This document shows positions 52,151 to 61,218 of a DNA stretch of 64,000 nt, piece by piece. The notes under the pieces are model-generated. The model searched no databases. It was not told the DNA's origin and saw only the letters and a list, made by a program, of their open reading frames with translations. The stretch is taken from the NCBI GenBank assembly GCA_041689615.1, contig JBDNFW010000052.1, positions 1 through 64,000 of the forward strand, written 5' to 3'. This DNA is from UBA7359 sp041689615. Its GTDB lineage: Bacteria > Pseudomonadota > Gammaproteobacteria > Eutrophobiales > Eutrophobiaceae. Numbering within the stretch: the stretch's first letter is position 1; each line of letters opens with the position of its first letter. Both the position numbers and the translations under genes were made by a program.

Positions 52151-52174
52151 TGTCTAATTCTTCCGAACGCGTCA
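52151..52174 (+). repeat. Possible third degenerate tRNA-Arg 3' fragment (weak)
   Basis: TGTCTAATTCTTCCGAACGCGTCA resembles the tRNA-Arg 3' end at about 15 of 24 positions. Weak alone; reported because two better fragments lie 1.7 and 2.9 kb to the left in the same orientation. Confidence 0.25.
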
Positions 52175-52178
52175 GATA

Positions 52179-52206
52179 AAAAAACCACCGATAAGGTGGT
52201 TTTTTT
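52179..52206. terminator. Bidirectional rho-independent terminator
   Basis: AAAACCACC (52181-52189), loop GATAA, GGTGGTTTT (52195-52203), with A-run before and T-run after. It works in both directions and ends the chemoreceptor transcript reading leftward. Confidence 0.85.
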
Positions 52207-52226
52207 ATTTGTTTAAATAGAGCTTG

Positions 52227-53813
52227 CTACAGACTACTTCCAAATTGCTTAACCAGATTATTTAACTGGGTTACACTTCGGTCAACATTATTGCTTGAGG
52301 TACTAATCATTTTAGTGCCATTCAAGGTTTGTTCAGAAAGATCGCTGATGCGAATCACATTTCTGTTGATCTCTTCTGATACAGCGCTTTGTTCTTCTGC
52401 CGCTGTCGCTATCTGGGTTGTCATTTGTGTAATTGAATCGACCGCTTTAGTGATCGAGTCCAGTGACTCTCCGGCACCTTTGGCTTTTTCGACACCTTTT
52501 GCTGCGGCATCTTGCCCACGTGTCATTACCTGCACGGCAGTATCAGCAGACGATTGCAGGGTACTGACCATGGCTTGAATTTCATGTGTGGAAGACTGTG
52601 TGCGACTGGCCAGTGTTCGGACTTCATCTGCAACAACCGCAAAGCCGCGACCCTGTTCACCGGCACGAGCAGCTTCAATCGCCGCATTCAGTGCCAACAG
52701 GTTGGTTTGTTCCGCTATTTCGGTGATGACATTAACGATGCTACCGATTTGTTTGCTGTCATGTGCCAGCGTATTTATTTTGTCTACCGCATTTTCAACT
52801 TCAGCTGCCAGTGCATCGATGTGATCGATGGTGGATTGAACAATTTCTTTGCCGATGTTCACTTCATTATCGGCATGCTGTGTTGATTCAGCGGTACAAC
52901 TTGAATTCTTTGCAATTTCATTAACGGTCGCTGTCATTTCATTCATGGCAGTCGCAACCTGTTCAATCTCCCTGTTTTGGTTATCCATATTTTGTTCGGT
53001 CTGTTCCACGGTTATCAGCGACGCATCGACTGACGCTTTCAAATTACCGGTAGCATCATTAATTCGCCAAATAACAGTTTCGAGTTTTGAATGTTGCATG
53101 CGAATCGCCAGCTGTAATTGTCCAAGCTCATCTTGACGTCCGCTATAGACTTGTTGCGCAACCGGATTGGAAATTATTTTTGCAGCTTCTTTTGCTGCTT
53201 CTTGCCAGGGGCGTGCGATGAGTCGGGCAAACACAAAATTGGCTATCAGCATTGATGTGCAACTCAAGGCAAAGCTTAAATCTATGGATTTTGTCAGCAG
53301 CAAAGAGACGACAACACCCAACAACAGGGCGACTGAACTTGAGAGGAATATCTTGCCCATTAAACCTAGTTTGAAGGTGGCTATTGTATTAATAAGACCT
53401 TGCTTTGGTTTCCATAATTTCGCATAGATTTTTTCAGCTGAATCGATGTCTTTTTGTTCAGGTTTTGTTCGAACAGATTGATATCCGATAACGGTTTCGT
53501 CTTCAATCAGGGGGGTGACAAACGCATCTACCCAATAGTAATTACCATTTTTACAACGATTTTTAACGATACCCATCCAGGATTTACCGGTTTTAATTGT
53601 GTTCCATAAATCATCAAAAGCGGCTGGAGGCATGTCAGGGTGACGCACAAGATTGTGACTCTTACCCATTAATTCATCTTCTGTAAACCCGCTGATACTG
53701 ATGAAATCATCGTTGACGTAGGTTAGTCGACCTTTAGTATCCGTCGTTGAGACGATTCGTTGACTAGCATCGTAATCGTATTGTGTGTCTGTTACCGGTA
53801 AATTCTTTCTCAT
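52227..53813 (-). CDS. Aer-like PAS methyl-accepting chemotaxis protein
   Basis: 528 aa. An N-terminal Aer-type PAS (about 10-120; VSTTDTKGRLTYVNDDFISI, NLVRHPDMPPAAFDDLW, KNRCKNGNYYWVDAFVTPL) probably binding FAD, two hydrophobic segments (about 150-195), a linker, and the signalling domain with hairpin tip EIAEQTNLLALNAAIEAARA and GRGFAVVADEVRTLA. No large periplasmic sensor domain, so it would sense redox or energy state from inside and report to CheA/CheW. A perfect FNR box lies about 130 bp upstream. Confidence 0.93.
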   Translation of the reverse strand: MRKNLPVTDTQYDYDASQRIVSTTDTKGRLTYVNDDFISISGFTEDELMGKSHNLVRHPDMPPAAFDDLWNTIKTGKSWMGIVKNRCKNGNYYWVDAFVTPLIEDETVIGYQSVRTKPEQKDIDSAEKIYAKLWKPKQGLINTIATFKLGLMGKIFLSSSVALLLGVVVSLLLTKSIDLSFALSCTSMLIANFVFARLIARPWQEAAKEAAKIISNPVAQQVYSGRQDELGQLQLAIRMQHSKLETVIWRINDATGNLKASVDASLITVEQTEQNMDNQNREIEQVATAMNEMTATVNEIAKNSSCTAESTQHADNEVNIGKEIVQSTIDHIDALAAEVENAVDKINTLAHDSKQIGSIVNVITEIAEQTNLLALNAAIEAARAGEQGRGFAVVADEVRTLASRTQSSTHEIQAMVSTLQSSADTAVQVMTRGQDAAAKGVEKAKGAGESLDSITKAVDSITQMTTQIATAAEEQSAVSEEINRNVIRISDLSEQTLNGTKMISTSSNNVDRSVTQLNNLVKQFGSSL

Positions 53814-53940
53814 TGTCTTGCCTCAAGATCGTGCTGTGTTTAATGGGTATCGCCTATTTCCTCAGCTGCTTTATTAGGTTAATAAACCATTACTGTTATT
53901 AAATAGCGGCATCAAAAGGTGTTTTCTTTAGGCAAAAAGT

Positions 53941-53954
53941 TTGATGTAGATCAA
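53941..53954. promoter_or_regulatory. FNR box between the chemoreceptor and a small ORF
   Basis: TTGATGTAGATCAA, a perfect TTGAT-N4-ATCAA. It lies 18 bp before the small ORF at 53972 and 128 bp from the chemoreceptor start. Which gene it serves is unclear; no -10 sits cleanly at class II distance on either side. Confidence 0.65.
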
Positions 53955-53971
53955 TAAATTAGGAGTATTGG

Positions 53972-54205
53972 GTGATATTTAGGCGAATGGCTTCTAAGCA
54001 ATTATTAATTGAGCCGGTATACGAGAATAATGAGCTTAAATTCACTGGTTTTAGCGTTTGGTGTAACCGCCATATCAGCACGGTGATGTCGGTTGCGACC
54101 ATGGGCTCGTGGGGAATCTGGTTATTTATCATTTCCCTATATTCTTTGAAAATTGAGTCAAAATTCGACAAATTACTAAATAATTGCTTGAATCATTATT
54201 TGTGA
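53972..54205 (+). CDS. Small hypothetical protein behind an FNR box, 77 aa
   Basis: GTG 53972 has AGGAG seven bases upstream (an ATG at 53987 is an alternative). The product is basic at the start and has one hydrophobic segment (about residues 36-57, STVMSVATMGSWGIWLFIIS), so a small membrane protein is possible. No family recognised. A minus-strand frame overlaps it (53959-54171) but lacks a ribosome site. It precedes fnr by 56 bp on the same strand. Confidence 0.45.
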   Translation: MIFRRMASKQLLIEPVYENNELKFTGFSVWCNRHISTVMSVATMGSWGIWLFIISLYSLKIESKFDKLLNNCLNHYL

Positions 54206-54261
54206 GTCTTATTATGGATCGAATAATTAAAGTATAAATCCGCCATAGCAGGATATGCAGT

Positions 54262-55029
54262 ATGACTGAAACGGGACAAGTTATAGATTTTTCCAAAATC
54301 AAGGCGACTTGTTCTAACTGTAATTTACAAGAGTTATGTTTGCCTCATGGCCTCCAGGCAAGTGATCTTGAAAAACTGGAAGTTGTTGTCAAAGGTTCAC
54401 ACCCCATAGAAAAAGGGAAGCATATCTTTCGCACGGAAGATACTTTTGAGTCTTTTTATGCTGTTCGCTCAGGTTCGGTGAAGGTGTACGTTATTAATGA
54501 ATCTGGTGAAGAACAGGTCATCGGCTTTTATTTTCCCGGTGAAATTATTGGATTTGATGGAATAGAACATCATCAGCATGTCAGTTCGGCAGTCGCACTA
54601 GAGACAACGACATTCTGTTCACTTCCCTATGACAAAATCAATGACATTTGTATGCAGATCCCTGATCTACAAAATCAAATGTTTCGATTACTTAGTCGGG
54701 AAATAACAAACGAAAACCAGTTGTTATTAACGATTAACAAACGCAGTGCGGAAGAGCGAATTGCAAGTTTCTTGGTGAGTCTTTCATCACGTTTTAAAAA
54801 GCTGGGTTATTCCGCAAAAGAATATAACCTGCCTATGTCACGCCAGGAGATTGGCAGTTACCTTGGCCTTACGATTGAAACTGTCAGTCGTTTATTTTCA
54901 AAGTTTCAGCGAAATGGTCTGGTAACAATAAATCGAAAATCTATCAGACTAGATAACCTACCGGCTATTCATGCAATCTGCGATGGCTTTTCTGAAAGAC
55001 CAAAAGATAAGAATAGTTCCCGCGTTTAA
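54262..55029 (+). CDS. fnr: FNR-type oxygen-responsive transcription regulator
   Basis: 255 aa. The N-terminal cluster CSNCNLQELC gives Cys17, Cys20, Cys26, and Cys119 (TTFCSLPYDK) is the fourth ligand of the O2-labile 4Fe-4S cluster. CAP-ED fold at 30-150, Crp helix-turn-helix at about 165-235 with LPMSRQEIGSYLGLTIETVSRLF, the FNR recognition helix with ExxSR. It should bind TTGAT-N4-ATCAA sites; three perfect ones occur in this window. Adjacent to cbb3 assembly genes, the usual place for fnr/anr in the class. Confidence 0.96.
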   Translation: MTETGQVIDFSKIKATCSNCNLQELCLPHGLQASDLEKLEVVVKGSHPIEKGKHIFRTEDTFESFYAVRSGSVKVYVINESGEEQVIGFYFPGEIIGFDGIEHHQHVSSAVALETTTFCSLPYDKINDICMQIPDLQNQMFRLLSREITNENQLLLTINKRSAEERIASFLVSLSSRFKKLGYSAKEYNLPMSRQEIGSYLGLTIETVSRLFSKFQRNGLVTINRKSIRLDNLPAIHAICDGFSERPKDKNSSRV

Positions 55030-55058
55030 ATCGCTAAGATTTATCATTTAGAGACGTC

Positions 55059-55790
55059 ATGCTGGTTACGTTCATTATCGCTTTTAATCTTGGTCTTGTG
55101 AGCACGGCGCATTGTGTTGGTATGTGTGGCGGCATCTTAACCACACTGATGCTCGGTTCGCCTGAAGACGAAAAAAAATCAAAATTAAAGGTGTTTAAGC
55201 GAAGCCTTGCTTACAATCTGGGGCGCATAAGCAGTTATTCCATGGGAGGTCTATTTGCAGGTTTGTTAGGTGCACAATTTCTTGGCTTATCACAAAATAG
55301 TAATGCGCATTTAATCTTGCAGACGCTTGCCGCATTGGTACTCATTGGTTTGGCATTAAATATTCTGGGTTTTTCGCCGCTCAATAAAATCACTGAAGCC
55401 ATAGGCATGACGTTATGGAAAAAAATCCAACCATTAGGCAAACATCTGTATCCCATTAATTCTCAGTGGCGTGCGTTATTATTTGGCATGCTGTGGGGTT
55501 GGTTGCCGTGTGGGTTGGTTTATTCAGCCTTGATATTAAGCCTAAGCACGGGGACTGCGCTTGAAGGTATGCTAACCATGATGTTTTTTGGAATAGGCAC
55601 ATTACCCGGCATGTTAACCATCGGTTATTTTTCAGACTATCTCAAACGACTAAAAACAAATATTAAATTTCGTTGGGTAACAGCGAGTCTAATGATTTTG
55701 ATCGCAATTAGTTTACCGGCATCAACAATTTATTTTTCTAGTCACCATGATCATGGCGAATCAAGTATGTCATCGCATCAACATCATTAA
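55059..55790 (+). CDS. SafE/CcdA-like membrane protein of the cbb3 assembly region
   Basis: 243 aa, about six spans. N-terminal STAHCVGMCGG is the cysteine motif of the sulfite exporter TauE/SafE-like (heavy-metal/cytochrome biogenesis) proteins found beside ccoI and ccoS; WGWLPCGLVYSAL repeats it in the second half. It ends with a His-rich tail (SHHDHGESSMSSHQHH) that may bind copper. It is likely to help copper delivery or redox maturation of cbb3 oxidase. 29 bp after fnr; convergent to ccoS. Confidence 0.85.
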   Translation: MLVTFIIAFNLGLVSTAHCVGMCGGILTTLMLGSPEDEKKSKLKVFKRSLAYNLGRISSYSMGGLFAGLLGAQFLGLSQNSNAHLILQTLAALVLIGLALNILGFSPLNKITEAIGMTLWKKIQPLGKHLYPINSQWRALLFGMLWGWLPCGLVYSALILSLSTGTALEGMLTMMFFGIGTLPGMLTIGYFSDYLKRLKTNIKFRWVTASLMILIAISLPASTIYFSSHHDHGESSMSSHQHH

Positions 55791-55883
55791 ATGTGTCATG
55801 TCTTATTACGGCATCATCATATCTACTCAATATTAATTTGCCAGTTGCACTAGCAACTTGAATCCGCGTTTCATTGCAGACAT

Positions 55884-56060
55884 TTAAGGTGATGGTGGTT
55901 TTTCTTCTTTTGTCTTAACGTCATCATCATCCATCAATATCTGATGCCCGTGTCCTTCCAGATCATCAAACTGTCCAGAACGTATTGCCCAAAATAATAC
56001 AACGGCCAGTATTGCTACAAATACTAAGGATACAATGATAAGTAAGAATACTATTTCCAT
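55884..56060 (-). CDS. ccoS: CcoS, cbb3-type oxidase maturation protein
   Basis: 58 aa. One membrane span (3-23) followed by the CcoS signature FWAIRSGQFDDLEG and an acidic, Pro-ended tail. CcoS is needed for heme b and CuB insertion into CcoN. It lies 12 bp after ccoI on the same strand, so the two are co-transcribed. Confidence 0.9.
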   Translation of the reverse strand: MEIVFLLIIVSLVFVAILAVVLFWAIRSGQFDDLEGHGHQILMDDDDVKTKEEKPPSP

Positions 56061-56072
56061 ATTAATCTTTAT

Positions 56073-58505
56073 TTAAGAATAATCAGCCGTGGTTATTTTG
56101 CTGGCATTGATGACGACAATCAATGAACTTAACGACATCCCCAGCGCAGCCATCCACGGTGTTATAAAACCAGCAATCGCAAAAGGTAAGGCGATAATGT
56201 TATACGCAAGGGCCCAGCTAAAATTCATTTGAATGGTGCGATTTGTTTTTGTGACAATCTTCAGCATTGTTTTGAGTGACTCTATCTTGTTATTCAATAG
56301 CAAAACATCAGCATTAAGTTTGGTGATGTCGCTTGCATCCGTCATGGCAATCGCCACATCCGCTTGTGCAAAAGCCGGCGCATCATTAATACCATCACCT
56401 ATCATACATACTTGATGCCCTTGTTCTTGTAATTTAGCAATATTGTTTAATTTATCTTCAGGTTTCAATTCTGCCTGATGCTCATCAATACCAAGACTGT
56501 CGGCGACCCGTTCTACGATAAAGCGGTGATCACCACTCATTAATATGATTTTCTTTCCTTGTTGTTGCAGGTAATGAATTAATGTTTTGCTGTTATCACG
56601 CAGTTCATCATTGAAGTACAAGGTGGCTATTACACCGGTGCTATTAGCTAACATTATTTTTCTTAAAGATTCGGAAGCATCCTGTTGATGTATAGCGTTT
56701 GCTGAGCAGTGTTCATTAATGAATTGTTCCGTGCCGATAAACCAGCGACCTTCGATATCGCCGCTGATGCCTTGGCCGGGGAAATTCTCTATATTATTTG
56801 CATGGATTGTTTCAATGTTTTTTGACGCATTGACGATTGCTTTTGCCAGCGGATGTTCAGAGGCAGACTCAAGCGCCGTAGCGATTTGTAATACATTGTC
56901 TCTTTTAAAATTAGCGTCAGTGATTTCGATCTGTACGAGCTCTAGTTCACCTTGTGTCAGTGTTCCTGTCTTATCGAAAACAAAGCAATCTGATTTGGCG
57001 ATTTTTTCTAGCGCATCATTATTAATCAAGGCAATACCATATTGCATCAATGTCGCGGCTGCAGATGAAAATGCAGTGGGTGTTGCAAGTGATAGGGCGC
57101 AGGGGCAACTGACCACAAGCACAGTAATGGTGATTGCCAACCATTGGTTTTGGTCTACTTGGTACCAATAGAGTGCGACAAGACTGGCGATGGTGAGTAA
57201 ACAAAGGATAAAGACCGATACAACCTTATTTGCCAATAACACGGTCGCCGGTTTATTGCTGCTCGCCTTATCGATGATTCGAGATATATTGGAAAGCACA
57301 GTGTGTTCACCAATTTCACTTATTTTGATAAACAAAGGCGATTCAATATTAGTGCTGCCGCCAATCACGTGCATTCCTGCTGTTTTAGTGACCGGCATAC
57401 TCTCACCGGTAATCAATGATTCATTGACCGATGAACGGCCTTCGTAGACCTCACCATCAACCGGAATAACTTCTCCGGGCTTTACCAACACTTGGTCTGA
57501 AACGGCTAAAGCATTTAATTCAACAATCTCCTGCTCGCCGTTGAGATGAATTTGTAGTGCAGTCAAAGGCAATACGGATGATACTTTGTCGAGATAAGCC
57601 GTCGACTTTCTTCGACTCATGAATTCAAAATAACGCCCGCCAAGGATCAAGAAAACAAACATAACGATAGAGTCATAATAGACATGACCTGTGTTTTGCA
57701 GGGTTGACCATAAGCTACTACAAAAGGCGATGGAAAGACCAAGGGCGATGGGCACGTCCATACCCGGGCGTTTGTTTTTAATATCTCTATAGGCGCCAAC
57801 TAATAAGGGACGTCCCGAATAAAACAACACCGGCAGGGTGAGCATTAAACTGATCCAATGAAAGAAAATACGATATTGTTTTTCAATCCCAGAGGCAGAG
57901 GCTTCGCCAAAATAAAGTGCGACAGCAATCATCATGACTTGCATCCCAAACAGACCGGCAATACCGAGACGAATTAACTGTGACTTACGTTCATTGTCGT
58001 AAATCAATTCCCGTTGTTTATGGTTATACGGCTGCGCGCTATAGCCGAGCTGTGTAATGGCAGAGAGGATGTCGCTCAATGAGATAATAGATTCTTGCCA
58101 GCAGATTCGAGACCGTTGTGTGGAATAATTAACGCTCACGTGATTTATACCCGCTAAAGATGAAAGCCGAGATTCGATAAGCCAAACACATGCAGGACAA
58201 CTAATCCCTTCGATGATTAACTTTGCTTCCTTGCTTGAATCATCGTTGACACTGACAAATTCGGTTTGAACTTGGGGGTTGTCGAAGATGGCGAGTTTTT
58301 TTAAGTCTTCTGGGATAAATTCATCTGGTTTTTGCGGCAGGCTGGTACGGTGTTGGTAATAATCAGCTAATCCAAACTCAAGAATCTGTTCCGCAACAGC
58401 TTTACAACCATAGCAACACATTTCACGTGATTGCTTATCAATTTCAACAATTAATTCAAGATCTTTCGGGACGGGTTCGCCGCAATGGAAGCAGTTTTCA
58501 GACAT
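56073..58505 (-). CDS. ccoI: CcoI, copper P1B-type ATPase for cbb3 oxidase assembly
   Basis: 810 aa. N-terminal CFHCGEPVP plus CCYGC cysteines (FixI/CcoI-specific), heavy-metal domain GISCPACVW with Cys103 and Cys106, spans in pairs, CPC at 467-469 in the transport helix, phosphorylated Asp511 in DKTGTL, HP motif SEHPLAKAIV and GDGINDAPAFAQADVAIAM. It exports Cu+ to the periplasm for cytochrome oxidase, not for detoxification. Divergent from the DUF6455/cco genes across a shared FNR box. Confidence 0.95.
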   Translation of the reverse strand: MSENCFHCGEPVPKDLELIVEIDKQSREMCCYGCKAVAEQILEFGLADYYQHRTSLPQKPDEFIPEDLKKLAIFDNPQVQTEFVSVNDDSSKEAKLIIEGISCPACVWLIESRLSSLAGINHVSVNYSTQRSRICWQESIISLSDILSAITQLGYSAQPYNHKQRELIYDNERKSQLIRLGIAGLFGMQVMMIAVALYFGEASASGIEKQYRIFFHWISLMLTLPVLFYSGRPLLVGAYRDIKNKRPGMDVPIALGLSIAFCSSLWSTLQNTGHVYYDSIVMFVFLILGGRYFEFMSRRKSTAYLDKVSSVLPLTALQIHLNGEQEIVELNALAVSDQVLVKPGEVIPVDGEVYEGRSSVNESLITGESMPVTKTAGMHVIGGSTNIESPLFIKISEIGEHTVLSNISRIIDKASSNKPATVLLANKVVSVFILCLLTIASLVALYWYQVDQNQWLAITITVLVVSCPCALSLATPTAFSSAAATLMQYGIALINNDALEKIAKSDCFVFDKTGTLTQGELELVQIEITDANFKRDNVLQIATALESASEHPLAKAIVNASKNIETIHANNIENFPGQGISGDIEGRWFIGTEQFINEHCSANAIHQQDASESLRKIMLANSTGVIATLYFNDELRDNSKTLIHYLQQQGKKIILMSGDHRFIVERVADSLGIDEHQAELKPEDKLNNIAKLQEQGHQVCMIGDGINDAPAFAQADVAIAMTDASDITKLNADVLLLNNKIESLKTMLKIVTKTNRTIQMNFSWALAYNIIALPFAIAGFITPWMAALGMSLSSLIVVINASKITTADYS

Positions 58506-58566
58506 GGGGGCATTCTATCGAAAAAAAAGAGAGGGAAAGTAGATTATTTATTGCAACGCAATATTT

Positions 58567-58608
58567 CTTGATCTAGATCAAGAACTTCATTTCTGAATCT
58601 TGGATAAT
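58567..58608 (+). promoter_or_regulatory. FNR-activated promoter of the DUF6455-cco region
   Basis: TTGATCTAGATCAA (58568-58581), extended to a 16-bp palindrome CTTGATCTAGATCAAG. GATAAT at 58603-58608 is the -10 expected for a class II FNR promoter (start near 58615). The same box is 62 bp from the divergent ccoI start and could serve both sides. Confidence 0.8.
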
Positions 58609-58653
58609 TCCTCCCAACAATAATAAAAAAATACTAATACAAAAGAATTCCGA

Positions 58654-59001
58654 ATGAACTATCCAAATTTATTGCTGTTTGTTTTAAGTCTATCCCTATT
58701 TTTTACAGCAGCTTTCTTATTGTTATCAATAAGAAAGAATTTTATACATGGCCTGTCATTTCGTATTGAACTTATGCACAGGATCGAAGCGACTCGATTC
58801 GGAAAAATGCTGAGAAAGCATAATCTAGATCTGCAGAAATTAGTTCACACGCAGCCCCTCGCAGGTATTGAAAACCAACTTAGAAATTGCCAAGGCTGTG
58901 TAAAAACCACCGAGTGTGACCGAATTTTAGAAAAACCTGTTGTCAGTGAAAATGAGTTAGCGTTTTGTCCTAATCATTTATCTATCTTGTATCAGAATTA
59001 A
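58654..59001 (+). CDS. DUF6455-family protein upstream of ccoN
   Basis: 115 aa: membrane anchor (6-26), then RIELMHRIEATRFGKMLRKH and the cysteine pattern CQGCVKTTECD with FCPN near the end, as in DUF6455 proteins. The cysteines could bind metal or heme; function unknown. It stands directly behind the FNR promoter and 160 bp before ccoN, suggesting a link to micro-oxic respiration. Confidence 0.75.
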   Translation: MNYPNLLLFVLSLSLFFTAAFLLLSIRKNFIHGLSFRIELMHRIEATRFGKMLRKHNLDLQKLVHTQPLAGIENQLRNCQGCVKTTECDRILEKPVVSENELAFCPNHLSILYQN

Positions 59002-59161
59002 TAAATTAAACTGATTAACGACTGATTGATAGGCAAGTTAATGAAAAATGTTGCATTTTGCGACCGGAATATTCCCTGTTACTCTAGGTCATGATTTTTT
59101 AGTATTAAAAAGATGTATTAATTGAAAATAACCGATTATTTAGATTCTAGGAGCTATCTTT

Positions 59162-60583
59162 ATGACCGATAACGGGACATACAATTACAAGGTAGTACGT
59201 CAGTTTGCAATTATGACGATAGTTTGGGGTATCGTCGGCATGACAGTCGGTTTAATCATTGCGGCACAATTAGCGTGGCCAGTGTTAAATTTTGACATTC
59301 CCTATTTGACCTTTGGTCGCTTACGCCCCTTACATACGAATGCGGTGATCTTTGCCTTTGGTGGTTCAGCACTCTTTGCCTCGTCATACTATATTGTGCA
59401 GCGCACGTGTCATGCACGTCTATGCAGTGATAAAATTGCCGCATTTACCTTCTGGGGTTGGCAATTAATAATTGTCTCTGCTGCAATAACATTTCCACTT
59501 GGTATCACCCAATCTAAAGAATATGCGGAACTCATTTGGCCTATCGATCTTTTGATTACAGTCGTCTGGGTGGCTTATGCCTATGTCTTTTTCGGGACGA
59601 TTGTAAAAAGAAAAATAAAACATATCTACGTCGCAAACTGGTTTTTTGCAGCGTACATCATAACCATTGCCGTATTACATATCGTTAATAATCTGGCTAT
59701 ACCAACCAGCTTTCTTCATTCTTATTCAGCCTATGCCGGTGTTCAGGATGCCATGGTGCAATGGTGGTATGGACATAATGCGGTAGGGTTTTTTCTGACC
59801 GCCGGTTTCCTTGGCATGATGTACTATTTTGTACCTAAGTTGGCCGGAAGACCCGTGTATTCTTATCGATTATCTATCGTTCACTTTTGGGCGTTGACCT
59901 TTACCTATATCTGGGCAGGACCACATCATCTGCACTACACGGCATTGCCTGATTGGGCGCAATCTTTAGGTATGGTGATGTCGATCATACTTTTGGCACC
60001 CTCATGGGGTGGCATGATCAACGGCATGATGACCTTGTCCGGTGCTTGGCATAAATTACGTACCGATCCAGTCTTACGTATGATGATAGTTTCACTATCG
60101 TTTTACGGCATGTCTACCTTCGAAGGTCCGATGATGGCAATTAAAACGGTCAATGCGCTTTCGCACTATACGGACTGGACTATTGGACATGTACATTCTG
60201 GCGCACTCGGCTGGGTCGCATTCATAAGTCTCGGTTGTATGTACTACATGATTCCGCGGTTATACGGACGCATGATTTACAGTGTTAAATTAATCGAAGT
60301 CCATTTCTGGATATCAACCATAGGTATCGTGCTTTATATTGTTGCGATGTGGGTTGCCGGGATCATGCAAGGCTTGATGTGGCGCGCGGTTAATGACGAT
60401 GGCACACTGACATACAGCTTTGTTGAGTCAGTTGAAGCCATGCATCCTTTCTACATCATACGTTTTCTGGGCGGGTTGTTATTCCTCCTCGGGACGTTGG
60501 TTATGGCCTATAACATCTGGAAAACAGTTGCTGGTAGCGAGCCTGTGACGGCAGCGATTCCAGAACCTGTTGGCGCACATTAA
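59162..60583 (+). CDS. ccoN: cbb3-type cytochrome c oxidase subunit I
   Basis: 473 aa, 12 spans. Heme and CuB histidines are in RPLHTNAVIFAFGG, WWYGHNAVGFFLTAG and GPHHLHYTALPDW; HVHSGALGWVAF and further His ligands follow. It is the catalytic subunit reducing O2 at high affinity. AGGAG lies nine bases upstream. First of ccoNOQP, 12 bp before ccoO. Confidence 0.97.
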   Translation: MTDNGTYNYKVVRQFAIMTIVWGIVGMTVGLIIAAQLAWPVLNFDIPYLTFGRLRPLHTNAVIFAFGGSALFASSYYIVQRTCHARLCSDKIAAFTFWGWQLIIVSAAITFPLGITQSKEYAELIWPIDLLITVVWVAYAYVFFGTIVKRKIKHIYVANWFFAAYIITIAVLHIVNNLAIPTSFLHSYSAYAGVQDAMVQWWYGHNAVGFFLTAGFLGMMYYFVPKLAGRPVYSYRLSIVHFWALTFTYIWAGPHHLHYTALPDWAQSLGMVMSIILLAPSWGGMINGMMTLSGAWHKLRTDPVLRMMIVSLSFYGMSTFEGPMMAIKTVNALSHYTDWTIGHVHSGALGWVAFISLGCMYYMIPRLYGRMIYSVKLIEVHFWISTIGIVLYIVAMWVAGIMQGLMWRAVNDDGTLTYSFVESVEAMHPFYIIRFLGGLLFLLGTLVMAYNIWKTVAGSEPVTAAIPEPVGAH

Positions 60584-60595
60584 GGAGATAACAAG

Positions 60596-61210
60596 ATGGC
60601 GTTACAGCACACACAAATAGAAAAAAACATTGGACTAATGATGTTCTTAATCATCTTGATGATTAGTATCGGCGGCATAGTGCAAATTGTTCCCTTGTTC
60701 TTTATGGAGTCAACCACTGAACCCGTAGAAGGACTGAAACCTTACTCAGCGTTACAACTCTCTGGACGAGATATTTATGTCAGTGAAGGCTGTTATTTAT
60801 GTCATTCACAGATGATAAGACCTTTTCGTGCTGAGGTAGAACGTTATGGACATTACTCCTTAGCGGGGGAATTTGTTTATGACCGTCCATTTCAATGGGG
60901 TTCAAAACGTACCGGGCCAGACTTACATCGTGTCGGTGGTCGTTACAGTGACGAATGGCATCGAGTACATTTAACTAATCCACGCGATGTTGTCCCCGAA
61001 TCGATTATGCCGGGGTATCCGTGGTTTGAAACCACGATGCTTGATGCCAGTAAGATCAAAACCAAAATGGAAGTGCTACGTACTTTAGGTGCACCTTATA
61101 CGGATGATGAAATAGAAAAAGCACCCGCTGCAATTGAGGGTAAGACTCAAATGGATGCAATGATTGCTTATCTTCAGATATTAGGCACCTCTGTTAAAAC
61201 GAGACGATGA
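60596..61210 (+). CDS. ccoO: cbb3 oxidase subunit II, monoheme cytochrome c
   Basis: 204 aa. N-terminal span (13-34) anchors a periplasmic cytochrome with one heme site CYLCH (SEGCYLCHSQMIRPFRAE) and axial Met in ESIMPGYPW. Transfers electrons from CcoP to CcoN. Confidence 0.97.
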   Translation: MALQHTQIEKNIGLMMFLIILMISIGGIVQIVPLFFMESTTEPVEGLKPYSALQLSGRDIYVSEGCYLCHSQMIRPFRAEVERYGHYSLAGEFVYDRPFQWGSKRTGPDLHRVGGRYSDEWHRVHLTNPRDVVPESIMPGYPWFETTMLDASKIKTKMEVLRTLGAPYTDDEIEKAPAAIEGKTQMDAMIAYLQILGTSVKTRR

Positions 61211-61218
61211 GAAATTAA

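Noticed and set aside
53959..54171. Minus-strand frame of 70 codons opposite the small ORF
   Set aside because: No ribosome binding site; the plus-strand frame has AGGAG at proper spacing and lies behind an FNR box.
55843..55858. Hairpin AGTTGC-ACTA-GCAACT as terminator between safE-like gene and ccoS
   Set aside because: Six-base stem without a T-run on either side; too weak to call.
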